DNA from: Onthophagus taurus
Taxonomy: Eukaryota; Arthropoda; Insecta; Coleoptera; Scarabaeidae
Direction: 5' to 3'
DNA length: 64,000 nucleotides
NCBI RefSeq assembly: GCF_036711975.1
Contig: NC_091972.1
Span: 28,587,001-28,651,000, forward strand
The position numbers were made by a program, and so were the translations under genes. Of this stretch, positions 23,701 through 38,700 are shown in pieces (within the stretch, counting starts at the first letter, position 1; each line of letters opens with the position of its first letter). The notes below the pieces were generated by a model that saw only the letters and a program-made list of their open reading frames with translations, was not told where the DNA came from and ran no database searches.

Positions 23701-26700
23701 TTGAGATTTCAATGATGATAATTCGTTTTGTAGATTCATCACCTCAACTTGATGAGCTTTCTTCTCTTCCATAACACCATTTTCCCTAGATAGATCGGTT
23801 TGGCGTTTTTCTTCTTCAAGGTTTAAAACTTCAGATTTTAACTGTAAGAAAAAATGATTTAAATAGTATTTACAAGTTTTTTTTTATTTAATGTTTACTT
23901 TTGTTATAATTTCATCGCTTTCCTCTTTGTACTTCTTCATATTCTGTAATTCAGTCAATGCTTGAACTTTTGTCAACTCGGATATACGGAATTCCTCCAT
24001 TTGCTTTTGACACGTCGCGTTTAACTGAGCTATTTCCAATTGCATATCATTTTCTTGACGTTGCATCATACCGTAACGATGTTCTAAATCTTTATGCGCT
24101 TCCTACAAATAGCAATTTAAGATAAATTATTGAATTGAGCTTGTTTTAAAGGATTCTTAATTTGTTACAATATATAAATAATTATCCGCGAAATATTTGG
24201 AGAAATGAAAAAAACGAAACTTTTGTACCTCAAAATTAAAAACTAACCTCAATTTTTCTAATATAATCTTCTTTTTGGTCGATTTCATTCTTCATAATAG
24301 CATTTTGATGTTGTAACGGCGCCAAAATACTCTGTTGATGCTCGTTAGCCATTTCTTTTTCTTGGGCTTGAGTAATAATATGTTGCAACTGTTGTATTTG
24401 CATTTGATAACCTCCATTCTCTTCCATCAACTTATGACTCTTGATCATTTCATTATTAAGTTGTTCTTGCAACGGTTGCAACTTCTGTTGCGTTCCAACC
24501 AATCGACCGTTAACGTTCTGTAGTTCTACAAGTTTTGCATTCAGGGCTTCTTCTAATCCACGCATTTTCTGTTGCAACTGTGATTTTTCCGCGATTTGTT
24601 CACTGCGTACCTCCTTCAATTTTGCCTGGGCGCTCACCAAGGCTTCTTGTTCTTCTTGGAGCATCTTTTCTTTTTCGGCCAATTGTTTTTTGAGTTTTTG
24701 GACAGGGTCGGCTTTACCCTATTGATGAAGCCAGATAAATGCACAACATGAAAAAATTCAAGGTTTAGAAATAAGAGGGATGGTGGATTTCGGGTGAATA
24801 TATTACCTCGCTCCACTCATCAATTATTGCAGGGGCCTCGTGCTGCTTGTTTAGTAACATATCAATAAGAATTTGTACCTCAGAACGAGACAATTCAGCC
24901 TTACGCACCAATGAACTCAGAAGTTGTAGATTGAGTCCATCTTTTTCGGCAGCTATGTAAAACAATTTTTTATTTATTACAGTAAATTTAATTTTTTCAT
25001 ACAAACGTAAATAAGTATAACACAATCAAAATAGCAATGTTTTATTAACCCGGCGTCCGACACGTAGGGTGTAACAAACTCACAGCGAATTAAGATGTAG
25101 TATGCCGACGCGATGCGTGTGAGCAGGCAAGTATTCTTCTCGGTAGCTTTCGGCAATAGTCGATTCTATCAGCGTATGTAACCGTTTTGATGGCAGTTAA
25201 TTGGAAGTGAAGTTAACGAGCAGTTTAGTGTACCTAGGGTGTACCAAACCCCACGTGTCTAATTGAGATAAAAAAAATTATAATAATTTCTATAGTGTTT
25301 ACGAGATTGTGCTTCAAATTGTGAGGTGAGTGTTTTGAAATCTACTCTATTATTGTCCTAATCCTCTATAATTGTCTAGTTTTTGAAACAGTTAGATATG
25401 ACAGATTATGAAAAGGAGATGCGCCGCCTTCAGGCATGGCATGAAATGTCAAGTGAAGAGGAAGATATTGAGGCGGATGGCAAAAGTGAAGAAGATAATG
25501 TCAGTATAAATAGTGATTACCCTGATCTTGTGCAAGATGAGCAAACTAATGTTGTCGAAGAAGCTGGGGACGGTGAGGACATAGAAGAGAAAAAGAATTA
25601 TTATTTGAGTAAAAATGGTACTAAGTGGGCAAAAAATATTACAACAAAAACGTGAGGACCAGAGCCGAGAATATTATCTCCCAATTACCAGGAGTCAAGC
25701 AGTGCGCTAGGGGCAAAAAAAATCCAATTGACTGCTTTCTGCTATTCATCGATGAAGAAATGTTAGATAGTATAGTGAAATGGACAAATCAACGCATTGA
25801 GGAAAAAACAAGTGGATGGGAGAAGTCTGCACATTACCAAGCAACAAATAATATAGAAATAAAAGCTGTGTTTGGGCTGCTGTATTTAGCAGGCGTTTTT
25901 AGAAATAACCGTCGTTTGCTAAGAGATTTTTGGAAAACTGACGGGACAGGCATAGAAGTATTTCGAATAACTACGTCTCAAAGACGGTTCGGATTTTTGC
26001 ACACATGCCTGCGATTTGACAATAAAGCAGATCGCGCATGTAGACGTGAAATCGACAAGCTGGCGCCTATACGAAGTATAGTAGAAAAATTTGTTTCCAA
26101 TTGTCAAAATGCCTATACGCCAGGCCAATACTTAACTATGGATGATAAACTAGAGGCTTTTAGAGGGCGATGTCCGTTCAGACAGTATATGCCCAATAAG
26201 CCGGCCAAATATGGCATCAAGGTTCATGCTTTGGTGAATGCCAGAACATATTATCTCACGAACATGGAGATTTATGTAGGTAAACAGCCTAATGGTCCAT
26301 TTGTTGTAAATAATACTCCAACGGCTATAGTAGAACGGCTCGTGAACCCATATTCCGGCACTTGTAGAAACATTACATGTAATAATTGGTATACCAGTTA
26401 TCATTTGTTTGAAAGCCTGCGTACAAACCATCGTCTGACTGGCGTCGGCACAATACGAAAAACAAAAAGGAAATCCCCCAAACATTTCTAACCGCTAAAA
26501 GTCGACCAATGAATTCTACTCTTTTTGGTTTTCAAAAAGACTTTACCATTCTATCGTACGTTCCCAAAAAAAATAAAGTTGTGCTAATGATGTCCACTCT
26601 TCATCATGATGATTCAGTTGATAATTCGACAAAAAAATTACCTGAAATGATTTCATTTCATAATTTAACAAAGGGAGGAGTGGACACAGTAGATGAATTG

Positions 26701-29700
26701 TCGGGAACTTATAACGTAAGTCGCAATTCCCGGCGATGGCCTCTAACATTATTTTTTTCTCTAATGAACACGGCCGGCATCAATTCTCAAATTATCCATC
26801 GTGAGAACAATAATGGAGTAATATTGAAAAGGAAAGACTACCTCACAAAATTGGGATTTGATTTGATAAATGATTATCAACGAAAAAGAATGACTAGTTT
26901 TAGAGTACCTCGGGAAGTGAGAATGAGTTTATATAGGATTAGAGGCGAGCCTGAACCTGAACCACTTCCGAAGAAACAACGGCTCGATAAACAGCGTCGA
27001 TGTGATTTCTGTCCTCCCGGTCGTGATCGCAAGACAAAATACACCTGTGAAGGTTGTGATAAATACTTATGCCTGCAACATGCGCGTATGTATTGTGAAA
27101 ATTGTACACAGTTTAATGCTTAATAACTTTTTAGTTTTCCTATATCTGAAATACTTTTTATTGAGCTATGTTAAATGTTATTAATATTTGTATTTCTATT
27201 TTTATTCGTATTTTATATTTGTTCATTAAAAAAAAGTTTCTAAGAGATCCTGTTTTTTACTGCCTAAAAACACACGCTCAAACAAAAACTTGCTTTCATT
27301 TATTATTTCAATTTATTTATAAAGAAATACTTCACTTTCTTAAAGCTTGTAGTATTTGCATCTACATTATACAAAAAAAAATTAAAAAAATTAACCAGGA
27401 ATTATTTACAAAACAAAGTAAAACGGTTTGTTAAACATGTCAGAATATGTTAAAAATTTTCACGTGTCAGGCGCCGGGTTAATTAAGCATATCTGCCCTA
27501 ATTGATATCAATTAATTGTAACATGTATTCTAGTGTGTAAAAAATATCTAAAAATTCTAGAGCATAATTTGAAATGTACAGTAAAATGTTGATGGAAACT
27601 AGATTCCCATGCAAGTATTTTACTGACAATGGAAGTGCCAGAAGTAAGATTGATGTACAGTCATGTTCACGGGAAATGCACACTCAAGGTCAAGCGCTGT
27701 TGTGAGATCCGACATGCCGCTGGCTAAACGGGCTGAGCCGAACGCACACGAAGCTAGTGGCTTGTGGGCGTCGTGGGCGCTCGGCTCAGCCCGTTTAGCC
27801 AGCGGCATGTCGGATTTCACAACAGCGCTTGACCTTGAGTGTGCATTTCCCGTGAACATCACTGTACTGTTTTATAGTGTTTCAAAAAAAAAAATTAGCT
27901 CCGTTGCTAGGATAGATACAACATTGAAAAATAAGTTGGGTTTGCGCGCTTAAGCAAACCCAACACTGGCTTAGGCTGCTTGCCAGCCGCTACTGATCAG
28001 CAGCAGGTCGTAGCACCAGTAAGCAGCGGCGGGCAACCCGGTCACACTATTTACCTGCTACTGCTCGCCATTTCGTTTAGTCGCTTTCAGCAACCATGTC
28101 GTCTGAGAGTGCACGTAAACAATTAATTTAGCAGTTGTTAAGGGTGGGTTAACAGCACTGCTTGAGTGGTCACACCGCGCTGCTCGCTGATGACAGCGGG
28201 TGCAAGTGAGTCATGTGACCTGCCAATCGCCGCTGCCTGGCTACCAAAATAGAACATGTTCAATTTCACCAGCCGCTGATAAATACTCGCCGGCTGGCAG
28301 TAGCGGCTTCCACAACTCGAGGCTGGCAAGCAGCCTAGTGTGACGAGCGCTTAAGTCAGGTGACCTGCTAGTCGCCGCTGCCTGGCTACAATTTTTATAA
28401 CGGCATCCGTAATTCAAGATACAGGGTGTTGAAAAATAATGTTTGATACACATATTTGACGATTATGTCAAACTACTGGCAACATGGTATTTTATTTGAA
28501 AATAATACAATAATAACTGATGCTGCTATAAAGTAATGTTAGTTATTAATTAAACAAAGACTCAGAACAAGAAAATTAAAATAAATTTGACTAAAAACAT
28601 GAAATATTTAATCAGTTAGAGTAAGTGTTCAAAATGAACGTTATTAGAGAGCTGAAGACGCTATGGAGTAATGATTATTGATTTTTTCATTCTCTAATTA
28701 AAGTGTTAATCTGCCAGAGGTGTCAACAGGACAAGTCAACATGCCTCGTTGACAGCGTGCGGCTTAATCAATTTACTCACGAAATAAGTCTGTGCATTGG
28801 AGTTAACCTATGATGAATTGTTATTAGAATAGTATTAACGAACTATAATAATTAAGCCATCAATTAACACGTTGACTGCCACGAGAAGCGTAACTTGATG
28901 CATGGCAAAATTTCCACAACAGCCACAAGAAGCACCAGTTGATTCTCATGCCTATTTAATTTTAAAATGTTCTGGCCAGAATGGATAAACATTTAGTGAC
29001 TATTGCGGCAGTTAACGTGTTTAATCTTAATTAAACAAGAAAGTTTTTTTTAAATATTAGAAACAAATTAGGGAATAAATTAAATAGTGATAACGCAAGG
29101 TTCGAACCGACCCAGTTAGCGGTCGCAACAACACCTGACAAAGCGCTGCAACTCAGCAGGTCCATCGATCAATTGCCGATTAAAGATCGATATTGGCAGT
29201 GCTCAAACAATAATCGAGGACGCAAAATAATTGTTAAATTTAATTTGTAAATAGGACACGATTGTTTTGGAATCAATCGCACATTGTAGTTTTAAGGTTT
29301 TGTATATAAACTGAAAATTTTTATAATAAAATTTAGTATGAATTAATTATCTACTCGTCTTTACTTCACCACCTTCCTACAACAGATAACCAGGCATAGT
29401 CCGGATCTGTTCACAACGTGTTAAGCCAATTCGACGGAGGTCGTAGTGTTGATTTGTGTTAAGGTACTTTTCGTTTAGAAAAATTGCGAACCGCCTTCAT
29501 CAGCACCAGTTCCCCACCATGCGCTGCTATTAGACACGCACTAGGAATGGTTAGGAACGTCACAGGAGATAAACCGGGGGTTGAAGAAGAACAATTCAGA
29601 TACAGGTGCGCAACCTTCGGTATTGGTCATATCTTACATTACCACTAACGACTCAATACCAACAGCAATTTTTGTTGCGAGGTACGTGCACCAGAGTTTA

Positions 29701-32700
29701 GGGACGTGATGGTACAATATACAGTATGTTAACTAATTATCGTACCCGACATCATCATTGCAAGTATGCAACCAATATCACAGTATTTTCATTGCAATAC
29801 GTGATTTCCGTATGATGCGTATTGCACTCTCTGGCGACGCCCTTGCATTATGCATTTACAGTGTGTTAATTAATTATTGTACCCGACGACGTCATTATTG
29901 CAAGTATGCAACCAATATCACAGTATTTTCATTGCAATACGTGATTTCCGTATGATGCGTATTGCACTGTGATATTGGTTGCATACTTGCAATAATGACG
30001 TCGTCGGGTACAATAATTAATTAACACACTGTAAATGCATAATGCAAGGGCGTCGCCAGAGAGGGGCAGAGGGGGGCCACTGCCCCCCGCCTAGAGGTAG
30101 ATTCGAAAAAAAAAAATTAAAACACAATAAATATACATCTCGAGTACTGAACAACTATCGAATGGGATGCCATATTTTGATCTGGAAACCAAGGAAGTTC
30201 AAGAAGTATTCCTCGGATTCATCAAACTTGATGCTTTGGATGCGAAATGTATTGCAAAAGCAATAGATGAATTTTCGGCAGAAGAAGATCTTGATCCGGA
30301 CAAATGTGTTAGTTTAGGATTTGACGGTTGTTCGACGATGTCCGGGAAAGAAGGTGGTGTGCAAGCAATCCTACGCAGAAAATATAAAAAAGCTTTGTAC
30401 TTTCATCAAAGGAAAGTACCTTCAAAGATATTATTACATTTTTTCAAGAATCAGTTTTGAGACGCAAATTGATACCAAATATTTCCAAGCTTTGCGAAAC
30501 AAGGTGGAGCGAGAAACACAAAAATATTAGTGTTTTTAATGGAAATTTTCCTATTATAATGGAGGCCTTTGAAACCTCGTTACGGGAAGAAAATAAGAAT
30601 AAATAATGAGACTAGAAAAAATACTTATCAGCTCCATGCAGCAGCTTCTAGAGTTTCGTTTATTCTCAGCTTTATTTTGATAGCCAAATCCGATGGACCT
30701 GTGGTAAACGTGCTTCAATCCGTAGCTTTGAATGCAGTTAAGGCATCCCAGCACATAAGCCGCCTTTTGGAATTTATAGAAAACCACCGTAACGGTCCAA
30801 AAAACGTCACAAATGGAATTATTAGGGACGCTACTATCGTTGCAGAAAAGCTTGGACTGAGAGAAGACATGAAGTCCTTGCCCCGTATTGTTGAGAGACA
30901 ACATCAGAACAACCACCCGGCAGCAAGCCCCTCAGAATTCTGGCGGAGGTCTTTAATAATACCATACTTAGACTCGATTATTAATTCTTTTGAAGTTCGC
31001 TTTTCTGAAGAAAACACCCCGCCATTTTCCTTATCTAAATTACACCCAGCTCAAATGTTAGACATGTCCCTTGAAGACCTCGTAGAAGCTGGTGAAATCT
31101 TTTCCCAATTTTACAATTTATCAAATATCAACAACGAAATCGAACTATGGAAAAAACTATGGCAAGATTAACCTGACTCAAAAGAATTAAGTGTTGTGGA
31201 TGTCATAAAAGATCAGCCACTCGGATCGTCTGATTTTTTCGGCATGCATGTTCAAATATTAACCCCTTAACCTACCATTTAGGTTCGAGAATACGTACTA
31301 ATCGTATTAATCGTACTACGGGCATAGCCCGTACGTTGTAGGTTAAGGGGTTAATAGGAGAGAAGACTGGGAAACTTCCTGCATCTTCCCCAGACGCCGC
31401 AAGTTGTACAGGTCGTTTACGACACCATACCTCGAGAGGAAAACGACCATCTGTTAGAAACAATCGCACCCAGAGTAATAAAAATTGTGTTTATACATTC
31501 TTCTGTATAAACGTTTATGAAAGTTTGATCAAAAAATGTCTATCAATTCTTGCATTTGCGTTTTCCACTTACAATTAGTTAATTTAGTTAATAGTTAATT
31601 TTTATAGTACTACAAAGAGTAGTGAAAAGAAGAAGCAAAAAGTGGTCTGTGTTTGTGTGCATTTGATCCTATTACTAAACTTGCAATGTTCCAATAGTTT
31701 TGACTGATGCGATCAGATGTAATATTCCCATGTAATCTTGCCATTCAAGAAACCCCTAAATTAACCTAGACGTATTGTATGCACTGTAACCATTGCAATG
31801 ATAGATGTTTTTAGTCCAAACTTTTGGCTGTTCTTTTTGTAGTTTATTCTAATATTTTATTATGTATATACAGGATGTATCAAATGTGTGGAATATACCC
31901 AATAACTTCGCCATTTGTGGTTTTAAACAAAAATGTTTCAAATAAAAGTTTCTTTATTAATTGTGGCGCATTTTTTTGATGATATTCAATGGGATATCAA
32001 ATCGGTCTAAATAGCATTTGAAAGTATTAAAAGCGAAGTAAGGTCACGATATATATAGTTTATGTTTAATAATGCGTTTCTGTCTTATTGAAGTAAAAAG
32101 CTGAGAACATTACGATACGTTTAAATCACTCTGTACATTAAAACATTGCAAACAAAAAATTATAATTATATTTTATAACTATTTAACGATCGAGAATGTT
32201 GTTTATACTTACTAAGTTGTTCAAGAATATTATGCTCGGTTTTCTTCTTTTTCTTATCTTTTCCGATGTTTGATACTAAACCATTAGTTTGCGTGATTTG
32301 AGTCACTTGTTGTACCGGAAGCTCCTCTTTTAATGGATTAGTTTGAGTAGTGGTTTCGACAGTTTGAAGTTTTGGCATCTTTTTGGTTTTGAACGGAATC
32401 GCTTCGTGGGTTGCATTCAATTTTTCTTTTACCAGCTTTTCCTTAACAGGTTCTCTTTTTGGAGAATTGTCTTTCTGGAAATTTAAAAACCAACGTTCTT
32501 TTAAACAAAATTGTAGTAGTAAGTCATTGTATATAATTAAACCCCAATATTAAAACAACACAAAAGCCAAAAATGGTTGATGTTGTTCTCCTTTTTATTT
32601 CTATATGAATCCTATTCTATACGATAAAATGATATGGCGTCTATATTTCCACACAAAAAAATTTAAACAAAAATCTATTGAAAGCAAGCAAAAACACTGC

Positions 32701-35700
32701 CAACGATTAGTTGTTCCCACTATCTTTTTTTTGTTGTACCTCCAGACTTACGCTTTGCGAATGCATCAATTCGAATTCGTCTTTCGGATGGGACTCTTCG
32801 AAGTGATTCGCTGGTTCAACCTCGCAGTCCGGAGTAAGAACGATTTTCTCTTCGGACATGTCTCTATTGAGAAGGATAGGGCGTACCTTATCCTTTTTCG
32901 GGCGTCTCTGCAAACCCAAGCAGTAAAGCATGCGCAATCATCGATCTACCACCTTTTTATTAACCCATTTATATCGAATTGTTTTCAATCTACTTAGGTC
33001 TACATCGTTAAATAAATCTAATGAAAAAATATCCCAAATATTGCGGTGTCACTTCGGCATAACTGGGTTAATTACGTTGCAAAATTCAATTTTCGTTCCA
33101 TCTTTTAATATATTTTATTGATTTTGAAAAAAGCCAACAAAATAGAATGGTTATTTCAGTTGGTTTTAGTTGTAATGAAATGAATTATTATCAATTAAAA
33201 TTATAAGTTATATCAAGACACATGCATTGAAGAAGCTGATGTGCAACATATTATAAAAATCAGTATGAATTGGAAACAGAGTGAGAACTTCAATAATATG
33301 TAATTATTATAGTAAGGAGGGTTTGAAAATGATTCATTAATATGTTAGTAATCAAGTATGTGAAAACAAGAACTCGTTATAGTTAATGTACTAAGGAATA
33401 GATTTACAAAGAACGCATTATTTAATTATTTTTACATTCTATCTATTCTTCAATCTATTATAATTGCACTTATAAGTAGATGCAAAATAAACTCGTAATA
33501 AGTATTATGGACGACATCGCGCCTTTATTTTGGCTACCTAATGACATAAAAGCCTTTCCCTCCTAAAACGTGATCCTATATTTGAAAATACAAATTTGTG
33601 CAACAATAAATGATCGATTTACCGAGTGTTACCAGGTATGATAAAGGATTAAATTATTCGATGTTGAAAAAAACAAGATTTGTAGATGATGTAAGTCAGA
33701 TACACACAGATAGACATAAAGATAGACGTTACCGTCAGTTAATACAACATTGTCGAAATATTACTTGGAAGTAAGTAAGGACAGATTGTTGATAAGATTT
33801 CATAGTTGAAGCAAATATTACTATCAGAGATTTTGTTGTTGGTTAGCAGCGCTTTTAAAAAGTCCTTGTGAATATTATGAGTCCTATCGAAGAAAATAAT
33901 AGAACGCTGGTTTTGCGACTCCAAAACCAGGTCTAACTTTGTTTAAGCGAGAAAATACATTTGGAACGAGAAAAACCCACAAAAATATTTTTCATAAAAA
34001 TGTTCTTAAACGTTTTAAAAATGTGAAAACGTACAACAATACGAAAGTTACTATCACCAAGAAAAGGCCATTGAGAACAGTATGAATTGAATAACTTTTT
34101 ATAGTTATCCCCAAACTTTATGTCAGCATAAAAGACTTTACCTGCGTCCTATTTTAATTAATTTAAATCGTAAAAGTTTTATTATTGTTTATACATATGT
34201 TTATACATAAAAATATGTAATGTTTTACAAAAAGTAAAAAATGTTAGATATCTTAATCTCTTAAAAGAATTTGATAAATGTGTTAGGACAAATGATGTAC
34301 AACAGGTATCACCAAAGTCTGTAAAATTATTGTCATTCATTAATAATTCGCTGGTACAATGGATTTTAATCAATGTTCAATAAATACAGTATGATTTATA
34401 ACATACGAAGCAGACTAATAGGGTAGGTACTAGAGGTAAAACTGTACAGATTTTCTTAATAATGTTTTGTTAAAAACTTAATAGTTACATAGATATCGCA
34501 TGTTAATAATAATAATAATTGAACTTCCATTTTTGAGAACCGCTGATATTCAGTAAAGAATAATTAAAATACTTGTCCGCTGCTAAATAACCAAATCAAC
34601 TGGATTGGAAGCAATAAAAACATGGTATCAGCGGTTCTCAATAAACAAACACCACCGCTTGAGCGTTTTAACAAATTTTTAAATAGCTGTAACTGCTATA
34701 TTACAAAGATTTTATTATTTTTGTTAATTATGCATTGTTTAAGTAACCCCGAAATATTCACAGTTTGAATTTAAACGTAGTGTTATACCGTATATGATAA
34801 GAAATGCTCGGCTATTAATTCAACTTTAACGTTCTATATAATCACAAAGATTATTAAGTGTGGTCAAAACATTATTAAGAAAATATCTTCAGTTTGGCTC
34901 CTAGTACCTACCCTTTTAGTCTGCTCCGTATGTTATAAATGACCCTGTATATTAATCAACCCTTTAAGGACCAAGACCATACATATAATAAACAGTGTTT
35001 CATAGACCAAAACCGTATCTACACGTAATATCAGAGGCATGTGTAGGGATCAAAACATTACGATGGCCTATCATATATACAAACTCGATTATTTTCGTCA
35101 TGTGGCACCAGCATTGTTCATAATTTTGACGACGCAAATTCAGGATGTCAGATCAATCTATCACAAGGAGATCCCATAAAAGTCTTTGGGCAGTTTTTTA
35201 CAAACACTTTTTTGTCGACATTACATATGAAATGAGTCAATACAAGGGTTATCTACATCATTCTTGGCTCTACAGCTCGTTGCGAACTTTAACCTGCTCG
35301 AACGACAATAATAAACGATAACTGGTACATCCCACGTTTGTCATCTCCAATCCCTGAGATCCACATTATCTAGAAATCGCCTCTTCGACCTCTCAAACGA
35401 TTCTACCCACAGATCCATGGCGATTAAAGATAGTTCTTGTGGTACTTTTTATGTCCACTCTGGCTACATGGCCAGAGTATAACTTTTATATAGAGTATAA
35501 CAGTATTTAAATATCTATGTTTCGCAGAGAAAATCATCCAGCGAACTACCGAGGATGCATTATGATTAAAGAACTACAAGCCATCAGGAATAAGAAAACA
35601 GTAAATTCAAATAAAAGAAAGCCAGGTGTTTCGTATGCCGAAAAAGCGAGTGGTGAAACTGCAGAGAAAACTGTAAGTACATTAATCAATAAGAAGGCAT

Positions 35701-38700
35701 TAGAGCATAGAAGAATTAGATCTAATACTAGAAAAAATACTTCAACAAAAAGAAACAATAAAAACATTATATGCACGTCTAGATTTCGTTGAAAGCAATT
35801 TAAACCAAAGAGCGATTCAAAAAAGAAATCAAAATGTCTAAAAAGCAGAAACTAAAAATAATGCTGTGGAATTGCAATGGTCTTCGACAGCATCAAACAC
35901 TACCAATAATACTTAAAGAAAACAATATTGATATATCTCTGAAACTCACTTTACACGAGAATCGTATATCAACATCAACCATTACAATATTTATCAATCA
36001 CATAATTCACCCTAGTAATGCGGCTCGAGGTGGAAGTGCAATTATCATCAAAAGTAATATTGACCACTATTTGAACAATACAAATTAGTACTGAACGACA
36101 TCAAACTACAGTGATAAAAGTTTAAACTGCTAATGGCTTAATATCTGTAGCAGCAACGTACATACCGCCAAAACATAATCTCAAAAGGGAAGATTATCAG
36201 GAAATTCTACTACATCTTGAAAACAAATTTATACTTGGAGAAAACCACTATTTATTACTCTAAATAACAAAGTATGTAACAAAGAACCCTTTTTATCACT
36301 AACTAATAAATTCACTAATTGGAATCTATTTCAATAAACATTAGATAATAAAATTCATCTTCATGCTCTTATGAAAACAAACGAAGACATTGACAAGGAA
36401 GTAGAAGAAAAGTTCTTAAAAGACATACAAAACGCAGCCTGGGCCTCAATACCTATTTTAATACCAAAACCTAAATCTAACATTTATTCTAAATTCATTA
36501 GAGACAAAATTGCAGAAAAACGGAAACCAAGAAAGAAATGGCAAACCAACAGAATTCCTAGTGATAAAACTAAATGAAGTAAAATAACAGCCGAATTAAG
36601 ACCATTAACACACAAACTTATTAAATTAGTCTTACTAACGATGCCAGTATTGATTATTCTCCGTGGAAGGCAACAAGAAAGCTTAAAGTACATAAGTGTA
36701 TGTAAAAATACATACACTTCCAATTCGAAATAGTAATGGAAATTGGGCTAAGAGCAATCAGGAAAGAGTTAACTTATTTGGTGAACATTTGAAAGAAACT
36801 TTTACATCAGACAGTCCAACAATTATGTTAAATAGTGTTCCTAGCATAATTCAAAATGATCAGCAGAGTAAGATACCATGTGTAAGAATGAAAGAACTGT
36901 ATTATGAAATTAACCTAATTAATGGAGAAACATTGATACATCTACCAAAACGGGCGATTACAAAACTATTACACATAATTAATGCTGCTTTTAAACAGAA
37001 ATACTTCCCAAGTATATGGAATAATAATGATACCAAAACCTGGTAAACCCCCCACAGATGTTACATCATATAGGCCAATCTCATTATTACCCTTACTATC
37101 AAAACTACTTGAAAAATTACTATTAAAAAGACTAAAACCTAGAAGAAAAAGCCCTAATACTTCAGGGTGGTGCGGCCCAGACAGGACGTCGCGCCTCATT
37201 TCTTTATGTAGGTAAGATAAAGGCGCGACGTACTGTCTAGGACGCACCATCTGTTCCGATTGGACGGACCCCTCCTCTCCCCACATAACTTATTTCTGTT
37301 TCTCTTTAATTTGTAATTGCATTAAATCGCTCTTAAAAAATTAGGGAGCCCTAATTTTGAAATACTGATAACGGAATTCGACAACCGATATTATTTGACA
37401 TATTTTGGTAAAAACCGCGTTGAAATCTGCCATTTCGTTTTCCAAATAACCGCATCCCACTAAACCGCGATTTTCCGCGAAACTATATGGAATATCGAAA
37501 AAATAAAATATACCCCACATTAAAAATCAAATAGTTTTGGAAAAAAAAATCGCAAAGTAGACAAAGTTGCTGGCACTCTCAAAAATCGGATACTTTTTTC
37601 ACTTAACTCGCGATAAAAGAAAAACCGCGTACCCGAAAATTTTCAAATTAACCTGTGATACGCAGAAATGTTCACTGATTACAAAAAACTTAACCGCAAT
37701 TTTTTCCATCGAGCGGTTACGAATATATCGATTTCTAAAGTGAGGGGCCTTGACTTTTTGCACGGATAGTAGTGTGTTCCGCTTATCGCAGTACGCGCGT
37801 TTTTGTGTTTTGATCTTAAAATGGTAAAAATATGAAAATATTTATCTATATTATGTGTAAAGCAGACTGGACTACTGGGAAAAGCTGCAAAACATTATCT
37901 TGTTTAATTTTGTGTCAAAAATAAGTAACTAAATATAGTATGTATTTACTAGGTGTTATAAAACTGTGCTATGCATATTAAAAAAAATCTATGTTTCGCA
38001 ATATGCATAAAAAAAACAACTCGAAGTAGTAAGTTGTAATAATGACAGACACTGTTGTCATTAACAGCGCCATATTTTCTTCTAAGCACTAGCATTTTTC
38101 TTTCCTCTCTAATCTCTTTAGTGCCTCTTGGAGTTCCTGCCATGTTTTCCATAACTAGTATTAACTGCTAACCGTCTCTATCTTGTTATTCCCAGTCTTT
38201 GGCACCATATACTTGTTCTTTGTAAATTTTATCCTTACGTCCATCTTATCAACCTTGTAAAGGCCTTCTATACCTCGTTTTTCATCAGCGAATGCCAAGA
38301 TTTGCCTTGACTCGTTAAATATTTTTCGGATGTTCACAGTCCTGCATCTTGTACTACCTTTTCCAGGGAGCTGTTAAAAAGCAAACTTGACAGCCCATCT
38401 CCCTGTCGTAGATCTTCGTGGCTTTCGAATGATCTAGATAGATTTCCTTGTTGAGAGTTAAACGTGTCATTATTACCAAATTAGCAGGTATATTGAATTG
38501 CGACATGTTTTTGATATAATAAATTTTGTTAGAAAAAGGTCTATTTTCTGATCATATACTTTATTCAGTGAGTACCACAGGCCAGGCCTAGAACCATAAG
38601 GTAACATAGGTAACATGTCTATTCACGGATGTTAATCATTAAAATTAATCTCATCAAAGTTAAATTCGTAATCCATTCTACTAGTAATATCGTTAGTAAA

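Noticed and set aside
24335..24725. Plus-strand frames across 24.3-24.7 kb
   Set aside because: Antisense shadow of the long coiled-coil exon.
27620..27953. Overlapping frames of 80-96 codons on both strands
   Set aside because: Mirror-image translations of a palindromic MITE.
29097..29110. Possible tRNA gene (GGTTCGAACC box)
   Set aside because: No foldable acceptor or anticodon arms around it; at most a SINE remnant.
32605..32997. 130-codon plus-strand frame
   Set aside because: Antisense shadow of kinectin/p180 exon 3.
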